Source: Solibacillus sp. FSL W7-1464
GTDB taxonomy: Bacteria > Bacillota > Bacilli > Bacillales_A > Planococcaceae
Length of the DNA stretch: 64,000 nt
NCBI RefSeq assembly: GCF_038004425.1
Contig: NZ_JBBORC010000001.1
Span: forward strand, 349,001-413,000
Reading direction: 5' to 3'
Positions 16,538-25,193 of the stretch are shown here, piece after piece (positions within the stretch are counted from its first letter, which is position 1; every line of letters begins with the position of its first letter). The notes under the pieces were generated by a model. The model had not been told where the DNA came from, made no database searches, and worked only from the letters and a program-made list of their open reading frames with translations. A program made the position numbers and the translations under genes.

Positions 16538-17203
16538 CTACCTGTCGCTAATTGCTAATTTCTTTTCGAAACGGTTTACTAAGAATGTTAATAATGCCAC
16601 CAGCACTAAGTAGTAAATCGCTACGATAAGTAAATAGGTCATTTCGTCAAAGTTATTAGATCCAAGCGTTGTTGCTACATTAAAGAGTTCATTCATCGAG
16701 ATAAATGCGGCTAACGAAGAATCTTTCAAACCGATAATAAATTGGTTGCCCAATGGCGGGAGCGCACGGCGGAATGCCTGCGGAAGAATAATTCTTCTTA
16801 ATGTCAGAACTTTTGTCATCCCTAAAGAACGTCCTGCCTCCATCTGCCCTTTATCGACTCCTTGGATAGTACCCCGAAGAATTTCAGAAATGTATGCACC
16901 ATTATGAAGCGCCAAGGCAAGTGAAGCAGCCCAGAAATCGGGAAGAAGGAAAATACCGCTTAGTCCGAAGTAGAGGATAAAGATTTGAACAATCAGCGGT
17001 GTTCCGCGAACTAAAAAGACATATATATCTGATATGATTTCTAATACTTTAAATTTGGAAATTTTCATTAACGCAAAGAAAAGCCCGATGACGATACCGA
17101 TCAAGATGGAGACAAGGGTCAGTTCCAATGTTAAGAGCATGGCTTTAAGGAAAACATCTTTAGTATCTACTAATACTTCTAGAAAATGTGAAAAACTTGG
17201 CAC
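16538..17203 (-). CDS. Polar amino-acid ABC transporter, permease
   Basis: A 221-residue inner-membrane subunit with five predicted helices. The HisMQ-type EAA loop reads EAGRSLGMTKVLTLRRIILPQAFRRALPPL in type, and LVRGTPLIVQIFILYFG matches the family's conserved N-terminal region. Single-gene permeases of this type work as homodimers. It lies between the ATPase (12 bases away) and the binding protein (34 bases away), clearly one operon. Confidence 0.93.
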   Translation of the reverse strand: MPSFSHFLEVLVDTKDVFLKAMLLTLELTLVSILIGIVIGLFFALMKISKFKVLEIISDIYVFLVRGTPLIVQIFILYFGLSGIFLLPDFWAASLALALHNGAYISEILRGTIQGVDKGQMEAGRSLGMTKVLTLRRIILPQAFRRALPPLGNQFIIGLKDSSLAAFISMNELFNVATTLGSNNFDEMTYLLIVAIYYLVLVALLTFLVNRFEKKLAISDR

Positions 17204-17237
17204 TGTAACTACTTCCTTTCTTATTTAGAGGATTGAA

Positions 17238-18035
17238 TTATTCAGGTTTTTTTGTAATGTCCTCACCAAAATACTTCATGCTTATCCGAGTAAGTGTTCC
17301 ATCTTCCCGGAGTTTTTCCAGCGCCTCGTTTACTCGCTTTAATAGGTTAGGGTTATCTTGAGGCAGTACAATCGCTTGCTCACTGCGTTCGATTAACTGT
17401 TGTCCTTCAACTTTAAACCCTTCTTTTGCAGCATTTTTACCGGTAACAAAATCGGTGATGACCGCATCATGACGACCGCTGTTTAACGCCTGCAAAGCAG
17501 TGATATCACTGTCATAGGTCTTAACATTATCGGTATATCTGGAAGCTGTATCGGCATAGGTTGATCCTTTCGCTACAGCAACTTCCTTTCCTGCTAAATC
17601 ATCAACAGTTTTAATTTCACTATCTGGTCGGGTAAAAATCTGCGGTCCAGAATAATAATAGGGGGTAGAGAAAGCAACATGTTTGCTTCGCTGTGGATTA
17701 ATCGTGTGGCTGGCAACAGCTACATCAGCACGGCCAGTCTTGACTCCTTCTACAATTCCTTTAAACTTGATCCGCTTTTGAACCGGTTCAAGGCCGAGTT
17801 CTTTTGCGATCGCTTCGCCAACTTCGATATCAAAGCCAGACATCGTAAGGTCCTCATTATTTACATAACTAAATGGTTTAAACTCGCCAGATGCAGCAAA
17901 AACAAACTGATCTTTATGTATCAGTTCAGATCCGTCGGCAAGCTTTTCCTTCTCCGCACAAGCAGATAAGAAGCAGGCCGCGATTAAACTGAAAATCAAT
18001 ATTAACTTTTTTTCCAACCGCATATTACGTATCAA
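17238..18035 (-). CDS. Amino-acid ABC transporter, substrate-binding lipoprotein
   Basis: The signal peptide ends with the lipobox FLSACA. The mature protein is a type II periplasmic-binding fold (SBP_bac_3): MSGFDIEVGEAIAKELG, GRADVAVASHTINPQRSKHVAFSTPYYYSG, and VAVAKGSTYADTA. The pattern GFD..VA and R-x-x..FS.PY places the carboxylate-binding Arg-type contacts of amino-acid receptors. First gene of the importer operon. Cystine or another polar amino acid is possible; nothing in the 5' region (no T-box or S-box seen) specifies which. Confidence 0.92.
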   Translation of the reverse strand: MIRNMRLEKKLILIFSLIAACFLSACAEKEKLADGSELIHKDQFVFAASGEFKPFSYVNNEDLTMSGFDIEVGEAIAKELGLEPVQKRIKFKGIVEGVKTGRADVAVASHTINPQRSKHVAFSTPYYYSGPQIFTRPDSEIKTVDDLAGKEVAVAKGSTYADTASRYTDNVKTYDSDITALQALNSGRHDAVITDFVTGKNAAKEGFKVEGQQLIERSEQAIVLPQDNPNLLKRVNEALEKLREDGTLTRISMKYFGEDITKKPE

Positions 18036-18220
18036 CTCCTCTCATGTATTTCTGTAATCTATTTTGCTAAGTATCTTACTAATAAGTGTGAATACCCTTT
18101 TAGTTTCGCTAATAAACAATGAGTGTCATAATTTGGACATATTTAATGCGATTTTTTTCAGCTGGAAATGTCGAGTATTTTTATATTTGCTTTGCTAATA
18201 TGTATCCATGAAGGAGGGAT

Positions 18221-19087
18221 ATGTTGCTAAAAGAATTAAATCAGGTGATTGAATATATTGAAGAACATTTAACCGAGGACTTGTCTCTTGAAAGTATTTC
18301 ACAGTATGCCGGGGTTTCCGATTACCACTTTAGAACAGTATTTTTTCATCTTTCCGGGATGACGTTGAATGAGTATGTAAAAAACAGAAAACTATCGGAA
18401 GCGAATAAGGATTTATTAAATGGAGAAAAGGTAACAGATGTTGCGTTTAAATATGGTTACCAGTCAGTCGACGGTTTTACAAGGGCATTTAAAAAATGGA
18501 GTGATTGCTTACCTTCGGATGTCGTTAAAAAGAAAATAAGCAAGTCATTTCCTAAACTCACATTCGTGATTTCAGTAAAAGGAGGAATATCGATGGAATG
18601 GAGAATTGAAGATAAACAAGCGTTTAATTTAGCAGGGGTAAGTAAACGTGTGCCCATGCAGTTTGAAGGTGTCAATCAGGAAATCGTTAAGCTGGCGCAA
18701 AGCATAACGGAAGAACAAAGAAAAGAAATGCGTGCACTGCAAAATATAGCGCCTTTTGAAATTGTGAATGCCTCTTATCATGCTGATGCGAATTTCCTGA
18801 AAGAAGAAGGGGAGTTAACCCACTTGATCGGTGTCTTAACAACTGAAACAGAAGTTAGTGAACAATTAGACAAAGTACGAGTTGAAGCATGTACATGGGC
18901 GGTATTTCCAAATGAAGGACCGTTTCCTTCCACGCTACAGGAAACAATGGCCAAAACATACTCGGAATGGCTCCCTACTTCCGATTACGAAATTATCCAA
19001 GCACCAACTTTTTCATTTACTAAAATGGATGAAAATAAAAAAGGTTATGCTTACAGTGAAATTTGGCTTCCTGTTCGGAAAAAATAA
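18221..19087 (+). CDS. AraC-family regulator with GyrI-like effector domain
   Basis: An N-terminal AraC DNA-binding domain (residues 5-105) has two helix-turn-helix units (LSLESISQYAGVSDYHFRTVF and VTDVAFKYGYQSVDGFTRAFKKW). A C-terminal GyrI-like (SOUL/Rob-type) domain (about 130-288) begins MEWRIEDKQAFNLAGVSKRVP and contains CTWAVFPNEGPFP. Such proteins (BmrR/Rob-like layout) sense small hydrophobic or cationic ligands. AAGGAGGG is ideally spaced from ATG 18221. It is divergent from the amino-acid importer, but no evidence ties them together. Confidence 0.9.
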   Translation: MLLKELNQVIEYIEEHLTEDLSLESISQYAGVSDYHFRTVFFHLSGMTLNEYVKNRKLSEANKDLLNGEKVTDVAFKYGYQSVDGFTRAFKKWSDCLPSDVVKKKISKSFPKLTFVISVKGGISMEWRIEDKQAFNLAGVSKRVPMQFEGVNQEIVKLAQSITEEQRKEMRALQNIAPFEIVNASYHADANFLKEEGELTHLIGVLTTETEVSEQLDKVRVEACTWAVFPNEGPFPSTLQETMAKTYSEWLPTSDYEIIQAPTFSFTKMDENKKGYAYSEIWLPVRKK

Positions 19088-19155
19088 CAGGCAGGATATT
19101 CTTGTATTATAGTAGAATATTTGTAACTGAAATATAAATAGCGGGAGGGGATAGA

Positions 19156-19329
19156 GTGGCCCTAATCATTCCAACATGTATGAAATGTAATAATGAAATT
19201 AAAGACGATGAAAAAGTATTTGTTCAGATGCGTTACCCGAAGCGAAAAGGGTTTACGGAAATCAAAGCTTATCTGAATCTGGAAGGCAAATTTATTTGTG
19301 AAAAGTGCTCTGCTGAAATTAATAGTTAA
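19156..19329 (+). CDS. Small zinc-ribbon-like protein (57 aa)
   Basis: From GTG 19156, behind GGGAGGGG, the ORF encodes a short protein with paired Cys motifs C-x-x-C near both ends (TCMKCNNEI and FICEKCSAEI), flanking the basic segment MRYPKRKGFTEIKAYL. The Cys spacing predicts a small zinc ribbon. Near-identical Bacillus proteins are widely labelled 'Fe3+ hydroxamate ABC transporter substrate-binding protein', which its length makes implausible. Function is unknown. Confidence 0.75.
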   Translation: MALIIPTCMKCNNEIKDDEKVFVQMRYPKRKGFTEIKAYLNLEGKFICEKCSAEINS

Positions 19330-19333
19330 ACAT

Positions 19334-19376
19334 AAAAAGTTGCTCCATTGGTAAATGAACCTGGAGCAACTTTTTA
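19334..19376. terminator. Bidirectional terminator
   Basis: AAAAAGTTGCTCCA and TGGAGCAACTTTTT flank a 15-base loop between convergent genes. Confidence 0.9.
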
Positions 19377-19381
19377 TATGT

Positions 19382-19708
19382 TCAGGCAACTTGTTTACAT
19401 GCTTCTGCACATTTAAAGCACGCTTCCGCACATTTCTGACAATGGTCATGGTCGTGCTTTTTACATTCATTTCCGCATGCTTCACAAATTTTGGCACAAA
19501 CGGCCGCCAACTCGGAAATAAACGGTGTACCTCTGGAAATCGCCTGTTCCAGGTAGTTGCATATATCCGCGCATTCTCTGTCCAAACGGATACATTCCGT
19601 CATCATCTGAACATGATCCTCTTTTAAGCAGGCGTCAAAACAGTGGTTGCATGCTGCCATACATTCATGTAAAGTTTGCAGCAATTGCTGATGTTGCTCA
19701 TGTGACAT
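19382..19708 (-). CDS. Four-helix-bundle cysteine-rich copper-binding protein
   Basis: The 108-residue protein contains 16 cysteines in C-x-x-x-C and C-x-x-C spacing along helices (CMAACNHCFDACLKE, CIRLDRECADICNYL, CAKICEACGNECKKHDHDHCQKCAEACFKCAEAC). This is the DUF326/Csp3-like pattern in which a four-helix bundle lined with Cys stores Cu(I) in the cytosol. His-rich HDHDH may add metal sites. AGGAGGAATAGG is the ribosome site. A sigma-B-like promoter can be drawn upstream. Confidence 0.85.
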   Translation of the reverse strand: MSHEQHQQLLQTLHECMAACNHCFDACLKEDHVQMMTECIRLDRECADICNYLEQAISRGTPFISELAAVCAKICEACGNECKKHDHDHCQKCAEACFKCAEACKQVA

Positions 19709-19744
19709 AGCCTATTCCTCCTCTTTCAGTTTATCCACTTTAAT

Positions 19745-19769
19745 TTTCCCGTAATTTTCTCCAGTAAAC
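19745..19769 (-). promoter_or_regulatory. Possible sigma-B promoter of the copper-binding protein gene
   Basis: On the minus strand GTTTAC (19769-19764), 13 bp, and GGGAAA (19750-19745) approximate the general-stress consensus GTTTAA-N12-15-GGGTAT. The -10 matches only four of six positions. Confidence 0.35.
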
Positions 19770-19790
19770 TAATTTGAATAATTCACAAAA

Positions 19791-19925
19791 AATGTAAGGC
19801 TATCTACAATCGATTCGGCTGAGCAAACAACCGTATATATGGTGAGCTATAAAGATACAGAAACTGGTGAAGAAGTAACGCATCATAAATGGGTAACGGA
19901 AAGTGAACTTTCCCCTGTGGAATAA
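19791..19925 (+). pseudogene. Orphan C-terminal coding fragment
   Basis: An open stretch ends with TVYMVSYKDTETGEEVTHHKWVTESELSPVE and TAA 19923-19925. The residues look like real protein (a beta-hairpin end), but there is no start codon with a ribosome site. It is therefore read as the tail of a deleted gene. Family not recognised. Confidence 0.4.
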
Positions 19926-19962
19926 ATTGCGAAAAATAATTAACCCTTAGTTAATAAATAGG

Positions 19963-19997
19963 AAAGGTCCTTCACATAATGGTGTAAGGGGCTTTTT
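19963..19997 (+). terminator. Weak terminator after the gene fragment
   Basis: AAGGTCCTTCAC and GGTGTAAGGGGCTT pair imperfectly, followed by TTTTT. Confidence 0.5.
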
Positions 19998-20167
19998 ACA
20001 TATTGGACAAAGCGGCACATTACAGGAACCAGCGATTTTAATGTTAAACTCATTAAATGAACATATAGTTAATATAAAAAAACGAATTTAATTATGAGCG
20101 TATAGAATCCCTTTAAAAGTAATTGGATTATGTAGTTTTCTTTAACGCTGATGAAGGGAGAAATATT

Positions 20168-20839
20168 ATGGTAAAAGACTTCGAAAAATTAATGGATTCC
20201 CTTTCAAAAATAAATGTTGTATCCAACCCGAATAATGAGCCGGTCACGATTATTGGGGAAGTAGAAGATATGAAATGTGTGGGCATCGGGACCGATGCGG
20301 CAGTTTTCCGGTCCGAAAATACTCCGGCATATGCATTTAAACTGTTTGCGAAAGACAAAACAGCTAAAGTAATGTTGGAAGAAGGTGTTTACCGAAAGTT
20401 GGGCAATTCACCTTTCTTTTCAACATGCTATGGTTCGAACGGCAATTGCCTCGTATTAAGTTACGAGGAAGGTAAAACGCTCTTTGACTGCATTCTTGAA
20501 GGCATCCATATTCCGGAACAGGTAATACAGGATGTTGAAGAAGCAAGAGAATATGCGCGCAGCAAAGGGCTGAACCCGCGTGATATTCATTTGAAAAATA
20601 TACTGCTGCAAAACGGCAGAGCCAAAATCATCGATGTTTCCGAATATACGACGTCCGGTAATGATTTTCGATGGGAACATTTAAAAAAGGGCTATGAGCA
20701 ATACTATCATTTAATTGATGGGAAATCCGTACCGGTTGGGGTAGTTGAAACTGTTCGCAAATGGTATAACAGGCGAGGGAAGAATTCCTTGTCATTTGAA
20801 GAAATTACAACACCTATTTTAAAACTTTTCTTTAAATAA
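20168..20839 (+). CDS. Small protein-kinase-like protein
   Basis: A 223-residue protein from ATG 20168 (AGGGAG upstream; the longer frame from 20123 has no ribosome site). It keeps a compact eukaryote-like kinase core: GIGTDAAVFRSENTPAYAFKLF with the ATP-anchoring Lys, a catalytic-loop variant NPRDIHLKNILL in place of HRDxxxxN, and IIDVSEY in place of DFG. The usual C-lobe is shortened. Similar Bacillus proteins (YrzF/YbdM type) are called serine/threonine kinases, but activity is uncertain because the loop His is replaced by Pro. Confidence 0.75.
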   Translation: MVKDFEKLMDSLSKINVVSNPNNEPVTIIGEVEDMKCVGIGTDAAVFRSENTPAYAFKLFAKDKTAKVMLEEGVYRKLGNSPFFSTCYGSNGNCLVLSYEEGKTLFDCILEGIHIPEQVIQDVEEAREYARSKGLNPRDIHLKNILLQNGRAKIIDVSEYTTSGNDFRWEHLKKGYEQYYHLIDGKSVPVGVVETVRKWYNRRGKNSLSFEEITTPILKLFFK

Positions 20840-20861
20840 TGAGCTTTATATGTCAGTCTGC

Positions 20862-20908
20862 AAAAAAGCCTCGCATTTCGATGATCTATTCATCCAAATG
20901 CGAGGCTT
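20862..20908. terminator. Bidirectional terminator between the kinase-like and PadR genes
   Basis: AAGCCTCGCATTT and AAATGCGAGGCTT form a 13-bp stem around 17 bases. Confidence 0.88.
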
Positions 20909-20910
20909 AT

Positions 20911-21450
20911 TTAAATAGAACCGCTCTTTATTTTTTCGATCAATGAATCAATCCATTCACTTTCATTACTTAGGCGACTTGTAAAATAGCCGGTTAAAAA
21001 ATCTCCACCTTCTTTTTTAGGACCTTCCAGTTTAACCTGCATATTCAAGCTTTTAATATGATCTCTTTTCTTTTCAAGCTTCCTTAGTTTCTCTTCAAGA
21101 ATCTTAATGATTTTTGCGCGATCTGCAAAGTCCAGATTCATTAAACCTACAATAGTTTCAGATAAGGAATCGGCTTTTTCAAAGAGCTGATAAATTTTGT
21201 TTGGAAGCAATGCGAGGCCCTTTTCTGTAATGGCGAAAACTTGCTTGTCGGGCCGGTTCTCTTCTTTAATAATCTCTGTTGGTTCGATAAGTTCTTGTTT
21301 TGTCAAAGATTCAAAATGATAATAGAGCTTGCTTTCCGTCAGGTTGGCCAATTTATCAAATGGAATCGGTTCTGACAGCTCCTTTTTTAGTTTATATGGA
21401 TAACTGCTTTCTTTCGCTAACTTGCTCAATATATAAATTTGGATGGACAT
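20911..21450 (-). CDS. PadR-family transcriptional regulator
   Basis: A 179-residue protein. The N-terminal winged helix (YILSKLAKESSYPYKLKKEL, KLYYHFESLTKQELIEP, RPDKQVFAITEKGLALL) and C-terminal coiled coil (KIIKILEEKLRKLEKKRDHIKSL) match PadR/Vir repressors that dimerise through the C-terminal helices. It is downstream of an ABC-2-type membrane protein gene. AGTACTCTA repeats before that gene and AGTATTCT next to its own start suggest it controls both. The inducer is unknown. Confidence 0.88.
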   Translation of the reverse strand: MSIQIYILSKLAKESSYPYKLKKELSEPIPFDKLANLTESKLYYHFESLTKQELIEPTEIIKEENRPDKQVFAITEKGLALLPNKIYQLFEKADSLSETIVGLMNLDFADRAKIIKILEEKLRKLEKKRDHIKSLNMQVKLEGPKKEGGDFLTGYFTSRLSNESEWIDSLIEKIKSGSI

Positions 21451-21466
21451 AGTATTCTCCTATACT
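21451..21466. promoter_or_regulatory. AGTAT-N6-ATACT palindrome at the padR start
   Basis: AGTATTCTCCTATACT overlaps the padR ribosome site and shares AGTATTCT with the repeats at 22769-22805. It suggests autoregulation. Confidence 0.4.
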
Positions 21467-21494
21467 TTATACATGTTAATTTCCGCTTATATAA

Positions 21495-21534
21495 ATACAA
21501 CTCGTGCATTAAAATAGCACGAGTTGTATTTTTC
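21495..21534 (-). terminator. Terminator of the ABC-2-type membrane protein gene
   Basis: ATACAACTCGTGC and GCACGAGTTGTAT form a 13-bp stem with T-rich flanks between the two minus-strand genes, so padR may have its own promoter. Confidence 0.75.
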
Positions 21535-21549
21535 CTTAGTTTAACAAAG

Positions 21550-22734
21550 TTATGCGATAACTTCATCCGCTTTTTTTATAGTAGCTGGTTGTTCAGCCGG
21601 TGCATCAACCGGCAGCGGCTTATGGAAAATCCAAACAATAAGGACATTGATAAGCATTGCTCCGGCACCTACTGCAGCCAATCCCCAAAGGTACGGGGCA
21701 GGGGTGATCGAACCGAACATGATCGCCAAATAAGATTGAACTGAATGGTACATCGGTGTAATGTAGCTGAACCATTCATATGGTGCGTACATCATATCAC
21801 GTGGAATTGTCGCACCGTTTGCCAATGTTTGCATAAGCAGAATCGGTATGTTAAGAATCATACCGCCTTCACCAAGGATAAAGATTGGAATCGCACATAC
21901 ATTAAATGCAGCCATATAAAGTAAAATCTGCTGACCGGCTACAGGCAACAATACTGCCATGTCGACATCTGCAATTGAAAAGGCAACACTTAATGAAGCG
22001 ATAGTTGAAAGTACTGCGATCATTAATGCAGTCAATTGTACATACATGAACAATCTTGTTTTGCTCGCTTTACCACGGCTCGCTTTAAATGAACCGACCA
22101 ACTGCATTCCTGCAATCATCGCACCTACATAACAAGCCATTGTTAAAAACATCGGGAGCATACTGTTATGCATCCCCGGTGGCACATCATTCATAATGAC
22201 ATAGTTTCCAGTATAGCTGTTTTCGATTTGTGCAGCCATTTCAGCAGCCTGTTCTTCCGGAAGATTAAAGTTCATTAAAATACCTTGAGCTGTTTGCTGT
22301 GAGAAGTTTGCACTTAATTCATTATTAATTTGAGTGACTACAGATGACATAGAAGATGAAACCATTGTTGATGAAGCTTCATTTACCGTGAAGTCAATAT
22401 TAGTTCCTTTACCGCTTTGTGCATCCGCCGAAAAGTTTTCAGGGATATGAATTACTAATGCAAGTTCATTATGCTCTAAATCTTTCAGAGCCTGTTTATT
22501 TGTTAAGTCTGTTTCAATTATTTTAAATGGTAAACTTTCGCCTAACTGACCGGCAATCTGACTGCCAGCTTCGCCTTTGTCTTCATTTACGATGGCAATT
22601 TTTAATTCATCCATATTGCCGGGTATTGCTGTATATCCAGGTAAAAAGATTCCGAGCATTGCTACCGCATAAAATATTCCCATAAAAATAGAAGCAATTG
22701 CTCCTTTTGATTTTAAAAACTGTTTAAATTTCAC
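21550..22734 (-). CDS. YhgE/Pip-like ABC-2-type membrane protein (DUF3533-like)
   Basis: A 394-residue protein. One N-terminal helix (about 12-33) precedes a roughly 170-residue extracytoplasmic domain (KIAIVNEDKGEAGSQIAGQLGESLPF, NELALVIHIPENFSADAQSGKGTNIDFTVNEA). Five to six C-terminal helices follow. This is the YhgE/SNG1/ABC-2 permease layout found in efflux-associated or lipid-export proteins. No ATPase is adjacent, which is normal for this subfamily. The PadR gene follows. Repression by PadR is inferred from the promoter repeats. Confidence 0.82.
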   Translation of the reverse strand: MKFKQFLKSKGAIASIFMGIFYAVAMLGIFLPGYTAIPGNMDELKIAIVNEDKGEAGSQIAGQLGESLPFKIIETDLTNKQALKDLEHNELALVIHIPENFSADAQSGKGTNIDFTVNEASSTMVSSSMSSVVTQINNELSANFSQQTAQGILMNFNLPEEQAAEMAAQIENSYTGNYVIMNDVPPGMHNSMLPMFLTMACYVGAMIAGMQLVGSFKASRGKASKTRLFMYVQLTALMIAVLSTIASLSVAFSIADVDMAVLLPVAGQQILLYMAAFNVCAIPIFILGEGGMILNIPILLMQTLANGATIPRDMMYAPYEWFSYITPMYHSVQSYLAIMFGSITPAPYLWGLAAVGAGAMLINVLIVWIFHKPLPVDAPAEQPATIKKADEVIA

Positions 22735-22768
22735 GTATTGTTTCCTCTCTTATGTAAACTTTAATTTA

Positions 22769-22805
22769 AGTACTCTAATTAAAGTACTCTACTTTTAGTA
22801 TTCTA
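22769..22805 (-). promoter_or_regulatory. Triple 14-bp direct repeat before the ABC-2-type gene
   Basis: AGTACTCTA at 22769-22777, again at 22783-22791, and AGTATTCTA at 22797-22805 are spaced exactly 14 bp, 35-70 bases upstream of the minus-strand start. They are probably PadR operators overlapping the promoter. Confidence 0.55.
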
Positions 22806-22977
22806 TAATATTAATGATTTACCTGTAAAGTAATATATAGGACATAAATATTACGATACTGTGAATGGTCAGAAAAATTTATGATTTAGTTGGTTGTAAA
22901 AAAATTGAGAAATTCTGTAACTTTTACACACTTCCTCAGTCTAATTCAATACAAAGTATGGAAAAGGAGGGGTTTAC

Positions 22978-25110
22978 ATGAATAAGGGCAAACTTTTAGG
23001 GATAGGGCTTGTCGCAACACTTGCAGCGGTTATTGCGCTCGGTTATTTTCTGTTCGCTAAAAATACGGAAGTGCAGGCAACAGGTATTTTATTCGAAGGG
23101 GAAACGTATTCGATTACATTGAAACAGCCAGTTATGGAAAAAAGTTTAACGGATGGATCCATTTCGGTATTAGATGAAAATGGTGAAAATGCCGACGCTG
23201 AATTTTCGGTTGATAAAGCCGGGACCGCTTTATCTGTCGATGGTCTTAGAGTAGGGAAATATGCGCTCGTGATTAAGGCAACAGCGTACGCGAAAAATGC
23301 AAAGTCGCAGCCGGAACAGTCGGTAGCGCTTGAAGTTGTAAGGAAAGTGGAAAAACTTACTACAACGGAAGACTTAAAAGATTACTTTAGAGCGTTGATA
23401 GCGCAGGATAATGCAGTATCAAGCCGCTCTAATGATATGGCAAAAGAGGAATCGGCGATGTCGATGGAAAACAAAGATTCAGGCAGTGGCGGACCGAGTT
23501 ACTCTACTACAAACAACCAGGTTGAAGGCATTGAAGAAGGCGACATTACAATAACGGACGGCCAATCGATTTATACGATTGCCGACAATAAAGTAGTCAT
23601 TGTTGATGCAAAAACTTTGCAGGTAGTAAAGCGTTTAAAGATCGGTAAAGATATTTATCCATCGCATTTAATGCTGCATGATCAAACATTAATCGTCGGA
23701 TATACACAATATGTGGAAACACAAAGAGAGCCGCATTATGACGGAAAATCAGTAACAAAAATTGGCTTTTACGATGTGAAAGATGCAAAAAAACCTACAT
23801 TAGTGCGCGAAGTGGGGCATGACGGGGATATTACGAGTATTCGTAAAGCAGGGAACTACTTGTACGTTGTCTCAAGCCGCATGCCGAACTACTGGCTGCT
23901 GCAGGAGACACCGGATGTAGAGCTGCGACCATCTACTTATGACGGAGAAAAGGAAACTATTATGCCGGTCGATAAAATTCGTATGCTGCCTGAAAGCAAT
24001 GAACCGAATTACTTGATCGTATCAGCAATCGATGTGAGCAATGTAAAGTCGAACGCATGGAAAACAGAGAGCTTCCTAGGTAACAGCGGGCAACTGTACA
24101 TGTCTGAAAATGCGATCTATATTGCATCTATGAATCATTATCGATTCTGGCCATTAATGGAGAGTACATCTCTAGAAGACGCGATATCCAGTACAATGCC
24201 GGTAATTCAAAACAATGAAACGACAATTTACAAAATCTCAATTGATAAAACAGCTGTAAAAATGACAGCACAAGGTAAAGTCCCTGGTTCTGTATTGAAT
24301 CAGTTTTCAATGGATGAATATGATGGGCACGTCCGGATCGCTACTACAGAAGGCAGCGCATGGGGAACAACAGCCAATTCGAAAAACCATCTCTTCATTT
24401 TGGATGAAAATTTAAAACAAGTCGGTGCGGTCAATGATCTGGCGAAAGGGGAACGCATTTACTCCGCGCGCTTTATGGGTGAAAAAGCGTATTTAGTAAC
24501 ATTTAAAGAAACAGATCCGCTCTTTGTCATTGATACGAAAAATCCGGCAGCGCCGAAAGTGTTAGGGGAGCTGAAAATTCCTGGCTTCAGTAATTACTTG
24601 CATCCGATTGGCGAAAATCACTTGCTAGGCATTGGTTATGATACGGAAGTGCGGATGGAGGAAGGGTCAAAAGAGCCGGTTGTCTATACAAAAGGCATGA
24701 AACTGAGCCTGTTTGATGTGACGGATTTCAATAACCCGAAAGAACAGCAGGCGGTTATAATCGGTGGTCGCGGTACTTATTCACCTGTGCAATATGACCA
24801 TAAAGCATTATTCAGTGATTCACGTCAAAGTTATTATGGCTTCCCTGTAACGATTTACTCGCCTACAGATGAGGAAGATCAGATGAAATACGAAGGAACA
24901 GGTGCACATATTTACAAAGTAACACCAAAAGGAATCGAGCTGGCAGCTGATATGATTGAAAAGGCGCGTCCTGGTGAACAATATGAAGATTGGTATAATG
25001 TTGTGCAGCGTCTTCTTTACATTAATGATGAACTGTTTACAGTATCCCGTTCCAAAGTGACGAGCTACAACGGAAAAACATTTGAAAAAGAGCAGATGGC
25101 AGGTTTCTAA
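22978..25110 (+). CDS. Secreted/anchored beta-propeller protein (PF09826-type)
   Basis: A 710-residue protein with an N-terminal transmembrane or signal helix (5-27). A small Ig-like strand domain (about 35-120) is followed by a long repeat region beginning NNQVEGIEEGDITITDGQSIYTI, with blades ending in patterns such as DVKDAKKPTLVREV and DTKNPAAPKVLGEL. 'VEGVDEaDivktDG' followed by a benzoate-propeller-like repeat is the hallmark of the C-terminal beta-propeller family (PF09826). It acts outside the cell. Function is unknown; blade 'D-x-x-x-P-x-x-L' motifs suggest a binding scaffold. AAAAGGAGG precedes ATG. Confidence 0.85.
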   Translation: MNKGKLLGIGLVATLAAVIALGYFLFAKNTEVQATGILFEGETYSITLKQPVMEKSLTDGSISVLDENGENADAEFSVDKAGTALSVDGLRVGKYALVIKATAYAKNAKSQPEQSVALEVVRKVEKLTTTEDLKDYFRALIAQDNAVSSRSNDMAKEESAMSMENKDSGSGGPSYSTTNNQVEGIEEGDITITDGQSIYTIADNKVVIVDAKTLQVVKRLKIGKDIYPSHLMLHDQTLIVGYTQYVETQREPHYDGKSVTKIGFYDVKDAKKPTLVREVGHDGDITSIRKAGNYLYVVSSRMPNYWLLQETPDVELRPSTYDGEKETIMPVDKIRMLPESNEPNYLIVSAIDVSNVKSNAWKTESFLGNSGQLYMSENAIYIASMNHYRFWPLMESTSLEDAISSTMPVIQNNETTIYKISIDKTAVKMTAQGKVPGSVLNQFSMDEYDGHVRIATTEGSAWGTTANSKNHLFILDENLKQVGAVNDLAKGERIYSARFMGEKAYLVTFKETDPLFVIDTKNPAAPKVLGELKIPGFSNYLHPIGENHLLGIGYDTEVRMEEGSKEPVVYTKGMKLSLFDVTDFNNPKEQQAVIIGGRGTYSPVQYDHKALFSDSRQSYYGFPVTIYSPTDEEDQMKYEGTGAHIYKVTPKGIELAADMIEKARPGEQYEDWYNVVQRLLYINDELFTVSRSKVTSYNGKTFEKEQMAGF

Positions 25111-25120
25111 TATCGACTCA

Positions 25121-25157
25121 ACCCCAAGCGCAGGTGGAATTGTGCTTGGGGTTTTTT
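25121..25157 (+). terminator. Terminator of the beta-propeller gene
   Basis: ACCCCAAGC and GCTTGGGGT pair around a 14-base loop, then TTTTTT. Confidence 0.9.
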
Positions 25158-25193
25158 ATGCCCTTAAAAAGTAAATGGGAGTATTCAGCATTT

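Noticed and set aside
18036-18220. Riboswitch or T-box leader for the amino-acid importer
   Set aside because: The leader is short, with no T-box motif, S-box or terminator/antiterminator pair visible.
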